Assembly: GCA_039105265.1 (NCBI GenBank)
Contig: JAPFFF010000009.1
Span: 4,960,001-5,024,000, forward strand
From: Tritrichomonas musculus
Lineage: Eukaryota; Parabasalia; Tritrichomonadida; Tritrichomonadidae
Direction: 5' to 3'
Length of the DNA: 64,000 nt
The notes below the pieces were generated by a model. The model worked only from the letters and a program-made list of their open reading frames with translations, was not told the origin of the DNA and did not search any database. A program made the position numbers and the translations under genes. Positions 20,921 to 31,942 of this stretch are shown here, piece after piece (position 1 is the stretch's first letter; the number at the start of each line of letters is the position of its first letter).

Positions 20921-21309
20921 TTTTACTTCAAAATTTTTTTTTCTGAATTGTATTGAATAAAATTCAATATATATAGAAATATTTCAAAGATATAATTCAA
21001 TTTTGAAGTTACGTTGGTATTCGTTTTTTGAATGAGCAATGAAAACTGAAAAATAAAAATATATAGAAAAATTAAGATGCAAATTATTAATTTAATAAAA
21101 TATTTTTATTCTTATATATATAAATATGAGTTTAATATGCATTTGTTTCAAAAAAAAATAATAAATTGTTAATAAAATTTGATGTGATTAATATAAGAAG
21201 TGGGAAATAGATGCTTTAATCTTAGTAATTCCTTTATTTTATAGAATTTATTTTGATTTAATTTTTTTATTTTTATAATAAATCTGCAGCAAATGAAGAT
21301 TTTATTATT
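20921..21309. promoter_or_regulatory. Upstream region of the ABCB gene
   Basis: AT-rich leader and spacer with no gene. On the minus strand, two ATTCA motifs lie within about 45 nt of the ABCB start and are possible initiators. The rest up to the MITE at 21310 holds only A/T runs and a short TATATA tract. Confidence 0.3.
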
Positions 21310-21787
21310 TAGGCTTGTCATTTTGAGAATCGATATCAAAAACGTCACTTTTTGACATCTGATACCCGATTATCAGTTTCAAAATCTGTTATCGAGATTA
21401 TCGATTATCAAGATATCAGATTTGAAATGTGATATAAAAATAATTGTAAACTTTATATTAATTACCTAGATCTCGAGATTTCAAACATATTTATCTTTTT
21501 TTATAATTAATATTTGTGATTTTAAAATATTTAAAAATAAATAATAAAATGTAATAATGTTTATTTTAAGATTAAAATCAAAAAACACATTCTTTTTCAT
21601 GAAATATTTGAGATTAAATTACGATCATATATTTATCAAAAAGATTAATTGAAAATTCTGATATCAAAAGCTGAGAAAAAAAATTCTCGATCTCTGAAAT
21701 TGATCTCGAGAATCAGTGCATATTTATGCATCGATATCAAAAAGTCAATCAATTATTGATCTCGAGAATCGAAGAATAACAAGCCTA
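21310..21787. mobile_element. hAT-like MITE, second copy
   Basis: Ends TAGGCTTGTCA (21310) and TAACAAGCCTA (to 21787) match those of the element at 7621-8076. The interior shares CGATTATCAAG and GAAATGTGATA blocks and is rich in GATATC, CTCGAGA and ATCGAT motifs. About 478 bp, no gene. Target duplications are no longer clear, so this copy is probably older. Confidence 0.6.
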
Positions 21788-21799
21788 CTCATTTATTAA

Positions 21800-24060
21800 A
21801 AAAGCTTCACAATGTCTTGATCTTTTTATTCATTTACTTCCACCAAATTCATATTATAACATATATAGATTTCCAGATACTCGAGAAAATATAACGAAAC
21901 CTGTTAGTATTACAGATGGTGGCTTTTATAGACATATAGGACAACAAGATAAACCAGTACCTCTATTACTTAAATATCTTAAGAAGCCAGAGAAACCACC
22001 AATGCATAATCTGGGAAGGTGGTCGATTTATAAATGGGTTGAAGGTTACAGAATAAGAATTAGTATTGCTGAACACACCAAAATGTTGGTACTGGATATC
22101 CTTATTTTTAATGGGAGCTTCATTAGACATAATACCTTCTCTTCCAACAATCTCAGCCGGTGGGCTATTATAATCAGTACCAACATAATTTATACAATCG
22201 CCCTCTCTTGCCGTTAATTTTGTTATATCTCATCTTAACTTCATATCCCTTTGGTATTGTTTTAATATCGATTCCATAATAGCTGTATTAATCTCTTTTA
22301 TTAGGAAATTCTATATCAACGATAGGTTCTTTAACTGGTTCATCGTTAACAGATTCATCAGCACTTTCTTCTTTAGTGGATTCTTCATCATAGGCAGTAA
22401 ATTTACCGAATTGTACACGACCCAACTTAGATAATTAATAATCCCAACCAGTTTTAATATCTCTCATATTAAGTATCTCTCATATCTGTTGTTCGGTGTC
22501 GAATAAGCTCTATTCTTCATGTGTTTACCATATCGAACATATACATATACAAAGGAGTTAGTATTTCGATTTCGACCTAGAAACTGCTTAACACTAGAGA
22601 TAGTATCGAAATATGTTTGAACGAATATAGATAGAATATTCTCTTTAATAGGTTGTCCATTCTGGATAGATGAAGTAGATATAATCATATCAACGTCTTC
22701 GTCGAATAAACCATCTTCATTTAACTTAATCTCTTTAGTATCATCTGTATATAACGCAACCTTGTATCTATCTTTCAACAACTTTTTCAATATTTTACAC
22801 TCTTTCTTATCTTCTATCTTAACTAAAACCTTATCGTAGTTCATTCTCTTTGTATCGAATAAGTTAACTATCTCAGATCGTTGTTCATCAACATTCGATA
22901 TCAACTTTTTAACATAAATGTTTCCATTATATTTCTTATCAATACATGGATTAACGATTATGTAATCTTAAAAGCATGCGTTTTGTTTAATATCATCATC
23001 AGAGGCACTTATTAATGCAACTCGATCAAACTCTTTAGTAATCTCTATTACTCCAATATGTTGTAGTAACAAGTGTACTTCGTCAATCACTAGAAAGTAA
23101 TCTAATCATTGTACTTTCATATAGTATTCTTCGATAAAGTCACCTAAACATTTAGAAGCAGTGTAGTAATAATTGTATTCATTTCATTGTGTATAGCTTT
23201 GTGGAACTCTTTAAACGCATTATTATTAACACACAACCGAATGGGCTTATTATTCAGTTTGGTATAGAACTCTTCAGCGATATTAACTGTTGGAACTATA
23301 ACCATAAACTTCTCTGTTTTATATGATGATATCAATTTTCGAATCGCAGTCGATTTACCAGAACCGATTGGTGCTTCACAGATGAACTTCTTGGGCCTAA
23401 TCTTTTTAGTGATCTTATTTAAATCATGTCTATTATGATCCCTACTTAGATAATCATAGTAATCTTCATAACAGAGAAAGTTACCATTCTCATCAGAACG
23501 TTCTAACACATCATCATCGATATTTCATGGTGGTTCACCACTAATGAGATGTTTAATCGATTCTTCATCTTCTAATGGATTGCCGTTCTTATCGAAGTAA
23601 CCTTCACACTCTATAGTGTATAATCGTTCAGGGATCTCATCAAACATCTACCATCGTATATATGATGGATTTTGGACTTCTTCTGGTGTCGATATTGGTT
23701 CAACTTGTTGTTTCAATGGATCATCATCATCACGAAAATCATTTATATACATGGCCATCTCTTCGTGTTCGTGATCGTATAACATGGTGTTCAGTGTCAT
23801 TGGTTTAATTTGGGGAAAAATTTCATTTAATTCACATATCAAACTCATTGTTTATATATTTAGTCCTTCTTTATATGCTACAATAGTCATCCATTATCCG
23901 CCATGATTAGTTCTACTTTATTGGACACAATTTCGATAAAGTCGTATATGAGTATTACTATAGAAATGTTTGGAAACGGTTTCATATTAATAAAGTCAAT
24001 TTCGCCTATTTTAATAGTTTTTTTAGCCATTATTTTAGGTTATCGCTTTTTCACCACCCG
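21800..24060. mobile_element. Fossil of a virus-like element (possibly Maverick/Polinton-like)
   Basis: A block with less A/T-monotonous composition than its surroundings, holding coding remnants on both strands. Parts: an unidentified coding remnant on the plus strand (about 21.8-22.2 kb), an unidentified remnant on the minus strand (about 22.1-22.4 kb), a helicase/ATPase remnant on the minus strand (about 22.46-23.86 kb) and a very short minus-strand frame near 23.9-24.0 kb. Several breaks are present, roughly half a dozen. Motifs are still legible, which suggests a moderate age. Capsid, integrase and polymerase genes and terminal repeats are not seen, so the family is uncertain. Confidence 0.45.
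22464..23848 (-). pseudogene. Fossil superfamily-2 helicase/ATPase of the virus-like element
   Basis: Remnants carry a P-loop of the GSGKST type in the N-terminal part, a DExH-like box in the middle and a QFLGRNR-type arginine motif in the C-terminal part, in the order seen in superfamily-2 helicases of large DNA viruses and virus-like elements. The gene is broken in a handful of places and is treated as a fossil. Confidence 0.5.
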
Positions 24061-24250
24061 ATATATTAATAGATCGTAGAAATATATCTATAGTCGTGTG
24101 CCACATATAGCACTAAAACAAATACAAAAATTGCTGATTTTTTTGGGGTTCATCAATTAAATTAGCTGTCACACGACTCTAGCGGTGTGTATATACTAAT
24201 TTAGTCAACGATGACAAAAATGTCAAATTTTGGTAGCATGGATGAATTAG

Positions 24251-24306
24251 GCTAAGGAAGCACAACGATGTGCGCAAGATATGTGGTATCTGTAGCACTC
24301 CTTAGC
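24251..24306 (+). ncRNA. Possible structured RNA: three-stem fold
   Basis: GCTAAGGA (24251-24258) pairs perfectly with TCCTTAGC (24299-24306). Inside are two hairpins: GCACA/TGTGC with a 4-nt loop (24260-24273... paired at 24260-24264 and 24269-24273) and AGATA/TATCT with a 5-nt loop (24277-24291). It resembles a small three-way junction. It matches no RNA family I know; it may be a chance fold or part of an element end. Confidence 0.25.
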
Positions 24307-24480
24307 ATTACTACTCGAATATTACTTTTATCAAATATAAAACACAACTAAGTGACCTTTTTTTAAGCCATATGCATTGCACTCTTATGATTTAGTTACT
24401 TTTGAATCCTGATTTCTTAGATTTTTTTTATATTACAAATATTGCTTTTTTCAAATATATAGCTCAAAAAAAGTTATAAA

Positions 24481-24600
24481 AAACGTTCACAACAAACTGC
24501 TCTTATACAAAAACGTTCACAGCAAATTACTCTTATACAAAAATGTTCACAGTACGTTTTTTATGCAATCAAACGTTCATAATACATTACTCTTGTAAAA
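24481..24600. repeat. 30-nt minisatellite, four copies
   Basis: Units start at 24481, 24511, 24541 and 24571 with AAACGTTCACA; the first two differ at two positions and the last two are more diverged. A fifth, weak unit may follow at 24601. Confidence 0.8.
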
Positions 24601-24959
24601 AAAAATGTTTACACTACTTCATTTTTCAAATAATGGAAGATACAATCAGAAACAAAAGAAACATTATCAAAAAGCATTATTATTTCTTTAGATTTATATC
24701 AAATGATGATTCAAAGAAAGTTATAATGATTAACATAACTAACGAAATTATAGTTAAAGCCAGCAAAAAATTATTTGATTAATGGTGTTCAGAAGACTAT
24801 TGAAAGAATTGGATTAAAAAGTTTTTATTAATAGATCTCACTAGTGGATCAAAAGCACTTTTGCATGATTCTCCTTTGATATTTCATCCTTATTGAGATT
24901 TTTCCCATTTATTTCATTCGTTTGCTTCCTCATTCGTGCATATGAAAATAGAAGAGTCT

Positions 24960-25330
24960 AATTATGACACAATGAAAATATTTGATTATGTCGAAAGATT
25001 TAGATCTGAAAAAACATATCAACAAATTAATTTTCAAAGAGTAAAAAAATGAATCAGGTATATATGATTCTTAATTTAGCACAAAACAACAACACAAAAT
25101 AAACCTTAGATAAAATTGAAGTTGAATCAAAAAGCTATTATATAATAGCTATTATATCTTGGGAGGAACTTATATTTCACCATTTGCAGGAAGTTTGATA
25201 TGTGAACCACCAACAAGTGGGATAATGTTAGATACTACTTGGAATCTCATGAAAAATTATGCGTGTTCAATCCCAACTATAGCCTTGGAGCAGCTGTTAA
25301 AGAATTAGGCATGAAACGCATTTAATGCCT
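24960..25330 (+). pseudogene. Possible DNA-transposase remnant
   Basis: Plus-strand frames interrupted by stops encode a Lys-rich helical segment and then, near 25165-25290, SPFAGSLICEPP followed by GIMLDTTWNLM. The D-T-T pattern resembles the start of the DDE domain of MULE-type transposases. Only this block is legible, so the assignment is weak. Confidence 0.25.
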
Positions 25331-25410
25331 AAGACATTTACTTGTTAGTTTAAAAAAAAAAAAAACAATTTTCGAAACAGATCGGTAATTTAGTCTCAGC
25401 GACGTGTGAA

Positions 25411-25752
25411 ATGGATCTTAATGAATTAAAGACTCTTTATAGTAATAAAATGAAAAATATTAAAGACCCTGCGGTTATTGCAGAATTGAATAAGTACATT
25501 CAAAAAGCCGGCCTTCAATTGAAAAAAGACAAAATTGAAATTATATGTAATCATGATTATTTTACTAAAATGAGAAAATATGCAATTAAAATAATCCGAA
25601 GGTACACACATAATCTTTTTATACAAGGAGCCCTTGTTTTTGAAAGAAATAGCCACGCCCTTAGGAGGAATTACAACTTTCTTTGGGACATGCGCTACTC
25701 TCAGAAAAAAGAGCTTTGGAAAAAACTATCGAATCACCATAAAGGTGCATGA
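25411..25752 (+). CDS. Small basic protein, unknown
   Basis: An uninterrupted 113-residue frame from ATG to TGA, immediately after the transposase scrap. The protein is Lys/Arg-rich, predicted helical, with aromatic residues in its C-terminal half (RRNYNFLWDMRYSQKK). No signal peptide, membrane span or known motif. It is convergent with the SEL1L-like gene, about 90 bp from that gene's stop. It may be a real small gene or a surviving piece of the neighbouring mobile DNA. Confidence 0.4.
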   Translation: MDLNELKTLYSNKMKNIKDPAVIAELNKYIQKAGLQLKKDKIEIICNHDYFTKMRKYAIKIIRRYTHNLFIQGALVFERNSHALRRNYNFLWDMRYSQKKELWKKLSNHHKGA

Positions 25753-25843
25753 GAAAAAAAAATGATAATTTGAATACTCTCTCAAAATTCAATTGTCGAA
25801 CATTTTTGGACAGAGTTTAAAACAATGTCTATTTCTATGTTTA

Positions 25844-28800
25844 TTAATCACAATATAAAGAAATTCTAACATATATAAAGAATGCTAATGCACTTAAAAT
25901 CCCTAATCCAAGTAAAACTTCTGGCAGATATGGTGTTGATTTGACAAATTCGATGATCTTCTCATATTTTTGTAAATTGAAAAACCTACCAAAAATATTG
26001 AATGAAGATGAATTTGTTATGGAATCAGAACTTTCAGAAGACATTGGAATCGATGCTTGGGATTTTCCTTTAAATACAGTATTAACAAAAGATATTGTTG
26101 CGATCATCAATTTCGAGATCACAACAGCCACTGTTGCTTCAGGTTTCATTTTCTCAGTTTTATCCAAAAGCTCATAAGCAGCTGTTAGATTACCTCTCTT
26201 TTTCCAAGCAAGAATAAAAGCAGCATATGGATCGCGATCAGATATTTCTTCATAGAATTCATAATCAATCTGATTACTATAAATTAGACTTGTTGTATTA
26301 CTTGAACTAATATTCAACGTATTTGAGATAGAGTCAAGCAAGAAAGCGAACCAAGAAGATAGATAATTAAATACAAATTGACCGATAGTTCTACTATTGT
26401 CATCCATTTCGAATTCTTTTTTATTTGCATTAGATTTACTTGCTTTTTGAGATCTTCTATGCCTAGCATCGAGTTCATGTAGAAATACAGTTTCATTACT
26501 ATCAGTAATAAACATGGTGAAAATTTGACTAGGTATGTTAGCAGCCTTCATAAGAATGTGTGCATTCCACATTGCATCTCTATTTCCAGACATTGCCAAT
26601 GTTTGATATATCCTGAGTGCATACAAAAAAATACGTTTATTCATTTTACGTTGGTTAACGATAATTTCTTTTTCGTTATCATCAAAAATAAAAACGTTTT
26701 TATTTTTTATTTTATCGTTGGCACTTTTGTTATTTTCAAATAAATGAGAAAATTTATTTACAATATATTTGCTTACTTTTTTCCTTTTTTCTTCAGTATA
26801 AACAAGATAACCGTTAATTATTGTGAGTAGCGATGAATGACAAATCGAACTCAATGATTCTTCAGCCAAATGGCCGACATGGACAAGCAATGACGAGTCG
26901 ATGAAAGCACGCAAAGCCTTTGCAGCATCTTCGTAAGTCCAATTTCTAGGATTTTTGAAATTCACAACTTTTTCAGAAGTCACATTCAAAATATTTGAAT
27001 TATTAATTGTTCCATTACATTCAAAATTTTGAAACTGATAAGAAGTGTTGAAAGTTACGATTTGATCAACTTGGAACAATTCACGAGCTCTCTCATCAAA
27101 GAAGATGATGGCATCAAAGAAGTCAGCAACAAGAGGAGGAAACAAGCTGTGATAATGCATGTAGATATTAGACGACTCGTTAAGCGTGGTTGACTGCTGA
27201 TTCTGGTCCAAGCAGTTAATCACATATTTGAAATAATTATCAACTTTTTGAGTGGCTATTTGGTCATCCTTTATCAAAAGCAGGAATTTAAATAGCAGTG
27301 CTTCAGCAGCTTTAATTCCACCGTTCCTCGCGGCGATCATTAAATAGTAGAGGCCTTCATCGAAGAGTTTGCAGCCAGTCAAACGATGATCTGTGTCAAA
27401 TTCATCAAAAAAATGCATTTTTTTCAATTCACGATGCTTGCTTCTTTTGGCCATGCTTGAGTGCTTTCGATGGTGGTTGTAATGGGCTACAGTTTGATGG
27501 TTAAAAAGTGACGCTATTCCGTAGATTGTTGAGATTGTTATTGTCAAATTTGATTGATTGACATCTTCAATGTTTCTGACATTTTGAAGGTAATTTCGAC
27601 AAAGGTCAAAAGCATGGCGAATTCTTTTCGATGATATTTCGTTGTAATTCAATTCTTTATCGGCGTTCAGAAAATTCAATGAGTCGATATGATTTTGACT
27701 CTTCATTTTTTTCTTCATTGAAATTTTTTTATTCAAATTTTTGATGTTGCTATTGAAAATGTAATCGTAAATATATTCATTTGAATCATAACCGTCATCT
27801 TCAGAATTGTAATAAAATTCATAGAATTCATTTCCATTGATATTACTTTCACTTTCAATTATGAATTCATCGTCATAATCTTTAAATCCTTCATCATTCT
27901 CACTCTCAATATTTTCTTTATAATCAACTTTTTGAATACCATTGAATTTTTTACATAAATTTTTATTGCTGCCATTTTTTGTAATGAACTTTTTCTTAGT
28001 GTCAAAACCGTTTTCAAACAAATACGGATATTTGGCAATGAGCAGATTTGAATAGATTTCATTCAATGGCTTCTCCGGCCCTTCTTTACGACGTGTTACT
28101 ATGTCAAGAAAAAGGCGGGCAACTTCGGGATAGAGAAGGTCTTCAAACATCCAAGAAGGATCTTTTGTCGTCTCCTTCCCTTCAAGAAGGATTCTCAACT
28201 CATGCTGATAGGCACGCTTATAACCAAGCATGTCTTCAACGAGTGTTTGATTTATACGACGTAATGGACGAAGGTACCCAAAATGGTCCCTAATATATTT
28301 GCCAAAAACAAAAAAGGAAATCGGTTTAAGAATTTCGTAAACTTTTTGAAAACGAACTTCACGTTCTACTTCACTTTCAAAAAAGTTCTCAAATTCATTA
28401 TTTTGATTGCTTTGAATTTGTAAAATTGAATACTTTATTTCATGGTGTTGATTTTCGGTTTCATTATCGTTTCGAACTTTTTGAATGAGGTTGCTTTGAT
28501 TGTTTAAAATTATTTTTTGCGGATGCTTGATTTTATACATTAAATTGTGCGCTTCTTTTAATTGAATAAATATTGATGCACCATTTTCTTTATTTGAATC
28601 TGCTAAATATTGTTCTGGATAATTTTCAATATGAAAAAAATTGAAAGTGTCATAAAGCTCAGCACATTTATTATTGCCAAGTTGGGCACATTTCAACCAA
28701 AATGTTTGAATTTGCATTTCTTCTGCAATAGAATTTTGACTTTTATTTGAATAATATTTTTTTAAATTATTTAATGGTGGATTATTTTTGGTAATTAATG

Positions 28801-29020
28801 ACAAAGGATTGTAGAATTTTTTAATTGAATAATCAATACATTCTTTAAGCTTTTTCTCACTTCTGTTAAAACAATTATTAAAATTTAATTCCTTATTAAT
28901 GATTTCATAATTATATATATTTGGATCATACTTATTGTAATCATCGATTGTATCAAAAATGTGAGGAACAGTATAATCAAATATAGACGAGTGAATAAAA
29001 TAAGTGAGAAAAAACAACAT
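25844..29020 (-). CDS. SEL1L/Hrd3-like ER membrane protein with Sel1 repeats
   Basis: The protein has 1058 residues from ATG 29020 (the frame extends eight codons further only with a GTG). It opens with a hydrophobic signal peptide (MLFFLTYFIHSSIF) and has a single membrane span near the C-terminus (about 1027-1050, VLLGLGILSALAFFIYV) followed by a few residues, so the body should lie in the ER lumen. Divergent Sel1-like repeats are scattered along it: FWLKCAQLGNNKCAELYD, LYYLMIAARNGGIKAAEA, IYQTLAMSGNRDAMW and AFILAWKKRGNLTAAYELL. Acidic and Asn-rich inserts separate them. This topology matches Hrd3/SEL1L, the adaptor of the HRD1 ubiquitin ligase in ER-associated degradation. The match is by architecture, so another luminal Sel1 protein is possible. 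Confidence 0.6.
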   Translation of the reverse strand: MLFFLTYFIHSSIFDYTVPHIFDTIDDYNKYDPNIYNYEIINKELNFNNCFNRSEKKLKECIDYSIKKFYNPLSLITKNNPPLNNLKKYYSNKSQNSIAEEMQIQTFWLKCAQLGNNKCAELYDTFNFFHIENYPEQYLADSNKENGASIFIQLKEAHNLMYKIKHPQKIILNNQSNLIQKVRNDNETENQHHEIKYSILQIQSNQNNEFENFFESEVEREVRFQKVYEILKPISFFVFGKYIRDHFGYLRPLRRINQTLVEDMLGYKRAYQHELRILLEGKETTKDPSWMFEDLLYPEVARLFLDIVTRRKEGPEKPLNEIYSNLLIAKYPYLFENGFDTKKKFITKNGSNKNLCKKFNGIQKVDYKENIESENDEGFKDYDDEFIIESESNINGNEFYEFYYNSEDDGYDSNEYIYDYIFNSNIKNLNKKISMKKKMKSQNHIDSLNFLNADKELNYNEISSKRIRHAFDLCRNYLQNVRNIEDVNQSNLTITISTIYGIASLFNHQTVAHYNHHRKHSSMAKRSKHRELKKMHFFDEFDTDHRLTGCKLFDEGLYYLMIAARNGGIKAAEALLFKFLLLIKDDQIATQKVDNYFKYVINCLDQNQQSTTLNESSNIYMHYHSLFPPLVADFFDAIIFFDERARELFQVDQIVTFNTSYQFQNFECNGTINNSNILNVTSEKVVNFKNPRNWTYEDAAKALRAFIDSSLLVHVGHLAEESLSSICHSSLLTIINGYLVYTEEKRKKVSKYIVNKFSHLFENNKSANDKIKNKNVFIFDDNEKEIIVNQRKMNKRIFLYALRIYQTLAMSGNRDAMWNAHILMKAANIPSQIFTMFITDSNETVFLHELDARHRRSQKASKSNANKKEFEMDDNSRTIGQFVFNYLSSWFAFLLDSISNTLNISSSNTTSLIYSNQIDYEFYEEISDRDPYAAFILAWKKRGNLTAAYELLDKTEKMKPEATVAVVISKLMIATISFVNTVFKGKSQASIPMSSESSDSITNSSSFNIFGRFFNLQKYEKIIEFVKSTPYLPEVLLGLGILSALAFFIYVRISLYCD

Positions 29021-29150
29021 AACCAATTTTTTTAAATTTTTCACAATAGGCCAAATGTTTTGACCTATAAAAGATTCTTCACTAAAAACCTTACAAAAAA
29101 TAAAGTTTTTTAATATGATTTATTTACTAACATTATTATTATTATTATTA

Positions 29151-30760
29151 TTAAACTAGAGAAATATTAGGGAAAAAGTTTATAAAGTCTTGAATTAGAC
29201 AAGTACATGTTTGCTGGGTACATAATTTCAAATCGAAAATGAGTATTGTTTTCTTCAATTTTTTCTCATCTTCTTTTTTCTCTTTATTAAATATTTTCCC
29301 TTTTACGCTTTTTTTTAATCTTTTCACAAACGAATTATCTACAATATCTGTAACAAAAACAACTGTACAAATTAATTTCGAAATACTTTTAATTATTTGA
29401 AATCGTTTTTCATCAATATCTCTGTTGTTCGATGGTGATATACAATACAAACACATTAAGAGTTTTTGATATGGGTCACATGTAGGCGATACTCTTTCTT
29501 TGATGAAGTTAGTAACATATTCGGGAAATATTGAATCGCCATTTTAGGCTTGAAATATGTTGATTCCTTTCCCGTCAATATCAAACCGCATAAAGTTACT
29601 ATCTACATCAAATTCTGGAGCATTTTGATTAGATTTCATTGTTTTGACTACAGGAGAAATAGATGTTACATTTCCATTAATGAGAATATTAACATGAGGA
29701 ATATTAGCTTTAAGAGCTTGAAAATAAATTGGCCTGAAATCGATTGGAATAACTGAGATATGTTGAGGTTGAATAAAACCAGATTGAGATCTCCCTCCCA
29801 TACTAGAATATCTCGGTTTAGATATCGGCTCTATGTGAAATTCTTCCTCTTTATCATTAAATTCGTTTTTTGTTTCATTTTTTAGAGCTAAAAAAGCTTT
29901 TCGGAAGAAATATGAAGAAAGCTGATAACTTTGAGGAAAAAAATTTGAACCATTTTGAAAATTATCTCCAATCTCAAATAATTCTTCTGAACTTTCTTTA
30001 CCTTTGATTTTTGATCTGATATCTGGGGGGTAAAAAGCTTAAGCGTTCTTGATACGTGAAATATTGATCAACTGTATCTGGAGGGTACGTAAAGGTGGAT
30101 GGCGATATAGAATTTAGGCTACCTGTATCTATTAAAGGATTTGATTGAGTATCTGAATCTGAGCGGTATATAAAGGTTGATGGAGATAAAGATTGTTTTT
30201 GTTTTTGATCTCTTTGATCTTCTTGAGAACTTGTTTCATTTTGAAATTCATCAACAACTGTTTGCGAAGTAGAGGATCCCATTTCATTTATTTTAGCAGG
30301 TGATGTAGCAAAAGCATGCATACGATAGTATTTTAATGCTTGGTCTTTGTCAAATGGAAATTTATCAACATCTTCAAAAAAACTATCTGCAGCCAGTTTC
30401 ATCATTTCAACGTTACCTTTATTAGCTTGATCAACTATCAATTGAACACTCGGTTCTAGACAAAGAGGGACTGAATCGTCGTTAAGAGAATTGAGATAAG
30501 CGTTATATTAATTTGGATCAACTCCTGGTATAAAATAATCAGGTTTGGATAAGCATTCAAATATTTGCGCAAAAGTCGGCCTTTCGTTTCCATCACTACT
30601 CCAACAGCTACATATAAGATCTTTTTGGTTGGTATTCATTGTAGGAGGAATGGTTGGCCTTTTTCCTTTGAGAACTTCACCTATTAACCTAAAAAAACTC
30701 GAATTAGGTGGGAGTGTGCAAGGTAATTGAAGTGTAGTGATTTCAAAAGCAATGGATTTG
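29151..30760 (-). pseudogene. Ruined kinase-Sel1 gene
   Basis: Minus-strand frames in order make a recognisable but broken gene. At about 30545-30760 lies the C-lobe of a TKL-like kinase (GKRPTIPP, CW, NERPTFAQIFECL), without its N-lobe. Frames at 30441-29998 and then 29990-29540 carry Sel1-like helices (MMKLAADSFFEDVDKFPFDKDQALKYY; ELFEIGDNFQNG...) and a Ser/Thr-rich linker with two similar SPSTF blocks. The last frame (29456-29151) is a Lys-rich tail, separated from the previous one by a single TAA. In all, a missing 5' end, about two frameshifts and two or three stops. The original was a kinase-Sel1 protein like the one at 13.5-18.1 kb. Confidence 0.6.
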
Positions 30761-30779
30761 ATGAATACTAACTATCGAT

Positions 30780-31590
30780 ACTAATGTTGGATCAGTAAGA
30801 AAAGTATCTTATATGGAGAGGTCAGATCTTTGTACACTCAAATATGAAGCTGACAATGATGAATCTACACGTCGTCTTGATCAAAACGACCAAATAGAGG
30901 CTGATTTCAAAGCAGAGGGAAGGTGCTACAAAAAGAGAATTTTTCAGCGATCAACAACTATGGAAAAATGTTATCGAAATGGCAGAAGAATCGCAATAAA
31001 CGAGAAGGAAACAGCTAATTAATGCAAGTTTGCGCCTGGCAGAGGAGTTTCTAATGGTTTTCATAACAATGGAAACAGAGACACAATGCTTTGATGGGCT
31101 CAAATGACATTCTTTGGAGATGCAGCCATTGTGCCCATTTATCTGCACTCAACTTGAGATATTTGGAGCAGAAACAATGCACCGCTATGCATCAATGTTA
31201 TTCAATGAGAAAGGAATTCATGAAAATGAAAGTGAGGCTGCTAAAATACATCATAATTGCTGCAGAGAATGGAATTGTCAGCTCAACGTACAACTATGTT
31301 GCTATGATATCAAAAGGAGAGGGAGTTAGAATAGACAAGGGAGAAATTTTGAAGCAATGCTCAACTATGGCGTCAGGCTGGTCAGAGGCGATGATAATTA
31401 AATATATCAAAATGGCAGCTGATCAAGGATATGGAAGATATTTTTGTAATCATGCAATTTTGCTTTATTATAATGGAAGAAGAAGAAAAAAAGGACCAAA
31501 AAAAGAGCAGACAGAAATTGCAGCAGGATTCTTTATTGAAATGAAAAACAACAGATTTGAAAATAAATATGAATGAATAAAGCAAGCATA
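30780..31590 (+). pseudogene. Ruined Sel1-repeat gene, opposite strand
   Basis: Plus-strand frames between 30780 and 31576 hold eroded Sel1 repeats: AETMHRYASMLFNEKG, IIIAAENGIVSSTYNYVAMISKGEG, IIKYIKMAADQGYGRYFCNHAILLYYNG. They shift frame several times and have no kinase part left. It lies head to head with the ruined kinase-Sel1 gene, about 20 bp from its broken end, suggesting an inversion or an old junction between two family members. Confidence 0.55.
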
Positions 31591-31942
31591 AAGAAAGCTT
31601 CAGTGATAACAATACAGCAATAGAAGCTGATCAAGATAAATTATGAGTTATAAAAATATTTTAAAGTTTATTAATTTTAGGTACAAAATTCGTCATTCAT
31701 AGAATTAATAAAAATCAAATTACTTCAGAATGAAATTATTTCATTCTCCAACACAGCGATTGTTCTACCTCAGAATAAATTGCGATTTGAGAAATGATGA
31801 ATGAACTAGCTTTGCGCTTGCTGCATTTTCCTTTCAAATATTTGTTCTTTTTTGGTTATCAAGTTTTTTGTATTATTAATTGATGAAATAATATTCTGCA
31901 TTTTAAATAAGCATTATTGCCTAATTAGCTTTAGAAGAAATA

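Larger units (their letters stand above)
24061..25410. other. Intergenic: structured segments, minisatellite and transposase scrap
   Basis: From left to right: inverted arms at 24092-24178, a three-stem fold at 24251-24306, a 30-nt tandem repeat at 24481-24600, a short plus-strand frame at 24633-24782 (49 codons, Lys-rich, no recognised domain), and a possible transposase remnant at about 24960-25330. No intact gene. Confidence 0.5.

Noticed and set aside
22002-22217. Treating the plus-strand frame in the fossil as a live gene
   Set aside because: It sits inside the broken virus-like block, has no recognisable domain and conflicts with coding-like readings on the other strand.
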